Below, in pieces: positions 5,313 through 6,756 of a DNA stretch of 6,756 nt (position 1 is the stretch's first letter; every line of letters begins with the position of its first letter). Under the pieces are notes generated by a model. It had not been told where the DNA came from and ran no database searches. It worked only from the letters and a program-made list of their open reading frames with translations. Origin of the DNA: Bordetella parapertussis (GTDB lineage: Bacteria > Pseudomonadota > Gammaproteobacteria > Burkholderiales > Burkholderiaceae_B). The position numbers were made by a program, and so were the translations under genes. Where the stretch lies: assembly GCA_943331855.1 (NCBI GenBank), contig CALQNE010000191.1:1-6756 (forward strand). Direction: 5' to 3'.

Positions 5313-6320
5313 ATGATTTTTTCAACACAACGATTCAGTAAGCTTGCGGTCACGTTAGCCACGGTGGCGCTCGCGCTCGGTTCTACAACCGTATGGGCGC
5401 AACAAAAATTGCAGATCGCGGGTAACTTCGCGACCCAGCATCCTAGTAGCGTTGCGGTTGATGAAATCTTTAAACAAGAAGTCGCGCGTTTGACCAATAA
5501 TCAATTAGTGGTCGATGTGTTTCCAGCGATGCAATTAGGTGGTGCCAAAGAGAACGTCGATGCAGTCCGTTCAGGTACGCTTGCGTTGACTTGGGTAGGC
5601 GCAGCGTTCTTGTCGCGCATAGCACCCGAGATCGAGGCCGTCAGCTTGCCGTTTGTGTTTCCAAACCGTGAAGTGGCAATGCGCGTGATTGATGGACCCG
5701 TGGGCACGGCAATCGACAAAAAGTTACAAGAAAAAGGCTTTATCGTACTGGGCTGGATGGAGCTTGGCATGCGCCACATCACCAATAGCAAGCAACCGAT
5801 TCGTACGATGGCTGACTTGAAGGGCATGAAGATTCGCTTGCAGCCTAACGAGACACATCTGGCGACTTTCCGTGCCTTGGGTGCTAACCCGGTGGCGATG
5901 GATGTCAAAGAGTTGTATTCGGCGCTTGAGCAAAAAGTGATTGATGGGCAAGAAAACCCCTACACGGTGATTAACGCCAATCGTTTTTCAGAGGTGCAAA
6001 AGCAGCTGTCGAACTCTGGACACTTCTTTGATTTTATCGTTGTGCTCGCCAGTAAAAAGGCGTTTGATCAACTCAAGCCTGAGTTTCAAACAGCCGTGCG
6101 TGAAGCGATGACCAAGACCATTGTGCATCAACGCAAGTTGGCAGAGCAAGATGAAAAGGATGCGTTGGCCAAGCTCAAGACAGGCATGACGTATACCGAA
6201 ATCACGCCTGCGGCTTTTGAAGAGATGCGCTTGGCCACCTTGCCCGTGATCGAAGGCGTGAAAAAACGTGCTGGAGACGCACTGGTGAGTCAAGTGTTGG
6301 CTGAAGCCGCAAAAAAATAA
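5313..6320 (+). CDS. TRAP transporter periplasmic solute-binding subunit (DctP family)
   Basis: A 335-aa periplasmic protein that captures a solute, usually a carboxylate, and delivers it to a DctQM membrane complex driven by an ion gradient. Residues 1-29 form a signal peptide: Arg7 and Lys10, then a hydrophobic core, with cleavage after VWA. DctP hallmarks follow: HPSSVAVDEIFKQEV near the mature N-terminus, VFPAMQLGG, LPFVFPNRE, LKGMKIRLQ with Arg175 at the position that usually binds the ligand carboxylate, and VIDGQENP (209-216). Length is normal. It lies 25 bases after the racemase-like gene with no terminator between, so it is probably in the same operon, and the next gene encodes the matching DctQ subunit. 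The ligand cannot be deduced from sequence; context suggests the substrate or a relative of the hydantoinase-locus substrate. Confidence 0.95.
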   Translation: MIFSTQRFSKLAVTLATVALALGSTTVWAQQKLQIAGNFATQHPSSVAVDEIFKQEVARLTNNQLVVDVFPAMQLGGAKENVDAVRSGTLALTWVGAAFLSRIAPEIEAVSLPFVFPNREVAMRVIDGPVGTAIDKKLQEKGFIVLGWMELGMRHITNSKQPIRTMADLKGMKIRLQPNETHLATFRALGANPVAMDVKELYSALEQKVIDGQENPYTVINANRFSEVQKQLSNSGHFFDFIVVLASKKAFDQLKPEFQTAVREAMTKTIVHQRKLAEQDEKDALAKLKTGMTYTEITPAAFEEMRLATLPVIEGVKKRAGDALVSQVLAEAAKK

Positions 6321-6380
6321 CGACGCGATAACGCTGGCTCTGGCTTGCGCGCAGCCCTTCTTCATTTTGGTGATTTGACT

Positions 6381-6756
6381 ATGCTTTCACACACACTTAG
6401 CGTGACCTACGATACACGCCCGCTCTTGGGTAGGGTGTTGTCCTGGTTAGATGAGGCGCTGATTGCATGCTTGCTCGTCACCTTCGCCGTCATGGTGGGC
6501 GTTGTATCGTCTCAGGTCTTTTTAAGATATGCGTTAAATACTTCGCTTGACTGGGCTGACGAGTTGGGTCGCCTGATGTTCGTCTGGACGATATTTTTAG
6601 CGATCCCCTTAGGGGTTCGACAAGGGGGGCACATCGGAATCGACATCATCATCGATAAATTTCCGGCGTCAGTGCGTGAGGGCGTTAAGCGTAGCGGCTC
6701 AGTGATTGCGGCGCTGATGATGGGCGCGATCGCCTGGGCTGCATTGGGCGTGGCGC
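6381..6756 (+). CDS. TRAP transporter small permease subunit (DctQ family), 3'-truncated by window edge
   Basis: Translation from the ATG at 6381 stays open to the window end, giving 125 residues of a protein usually about 160-200 aa. A GGTGA ribosome site (6369-6373) precedes the start by 7 bases. The protein has a short cytoplasmic N-terminus, then a membrane segment around residues 28-48 (ACLLVTFAVMVGVVSSQVF). The DctQ signature follows: RYALNTSLDWADELGRLMFVW and LGVRQGGHIGID (each within residues 51-88). A further hydrophobic segment, GSVIAALMMGAIAWAALGV, runs into the edge. DctQ pairs with the large DctM permease, whose gene would be expected just beyond the right edge. It starts 60 bases after the solute-binding gene, in the same orientation. 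Confidence 0.92.
   Translation, partial: MLSHTLSVTYDTRPLLGRVLSWLDEALIACLLVTFAVMVGVVSSQVFLRYALNTSLDWADELGRLMFVWTIFLAIPLGVRQGGHIGIDIIIDKFPASVREGVKRSGSVIAALMMGAIAWAALGVA

Noticed and set aside
6342..6356. Possible hairpin between the TRAP solute-binding and DctQ genes
   Set aside because: Only a 4-bp GGCT/AGCC stem with a 7-base loop and no real T-tract; too weak to call a terminator or processing site.
1..6756. CRISPR array, insertion sequence, phage or toxin-antitoxin signature
   Set aside because: No regularly spaced repeats, transposase or integrase motifs, terminal inverted repeats or small paired genes were seen on either strand.

Overview
The window looks like a chromosomal piece from a Gram-negative proteobacterium of moderate GC content. 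A Burkholderiales/Alcaligenaceae-type betaproteobacterium is the best guess. The grounds are the style of the thiolase and racemase-superfamily proteins, an outer-membrane beta-barrel ending in Phe, and a DctPQ-type TRAP transporter. No 16S or other taxonomic marker is present, so this placement is inference.

Left part (1-2197), housekeeping-like. The window opens inside an acetyl-CoA acyltransferase (thiolase) gene on the + strand, missing its N-terminus. It converges on a minus-strand gene for a small secreted outer-membrane beta-barrel protein. A strong hairpin with A and T tracts on both sides separates them and can stop transcription from either direction. Next comes a complete tRNA-Lys(UUU) gene. 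It has a near-perfect sigma70 promoter, a GC-rich discriminator, an encoded CCA end and its own intrinsic terminator.

Right part (2226-6756), a catabolic locus built around one divergent control region (2949-3103). Leftward runs a 240-aa Asp/Glu-racemase-superfamily protein of the maleate isomerase/arylmalonate decarboxylase type. Rightward runs an apparent operon: a hydantoinase/dihydropyrimidinase-family cyclic amidohydrolase, a hydantoin-racemase-like protein, a TRAP periplasmic solute-binding protein, and the start of the TRAP small membrane subunit (DctQ), cut by the right edge. The natural reading is uptake of an organic acid or ring compound by the TRAP system, then ring opening by the amidohydrolase, with one or two racemase-fold enzymes acting on the substrate or product.

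The most interesting point is that both racemase-fold proteins break the classical two-cysteine rule. The leftward one has Gly at the first cysteine position and Cys at the second, the pattern of arylmalonate decarboxylase. The rightward one, otherwise a clear hydantoin-racemase relative, appears to have lost both cysteines (Ala75 and Gly180). No N-carbamoyl-amino-acid hydrolase is visible. The locus therefore looks like a hydantoin-utilisation cluster whose chemistry is probably not standard hydantoin racemisation. Its true substrate cannot be read from the sequence.
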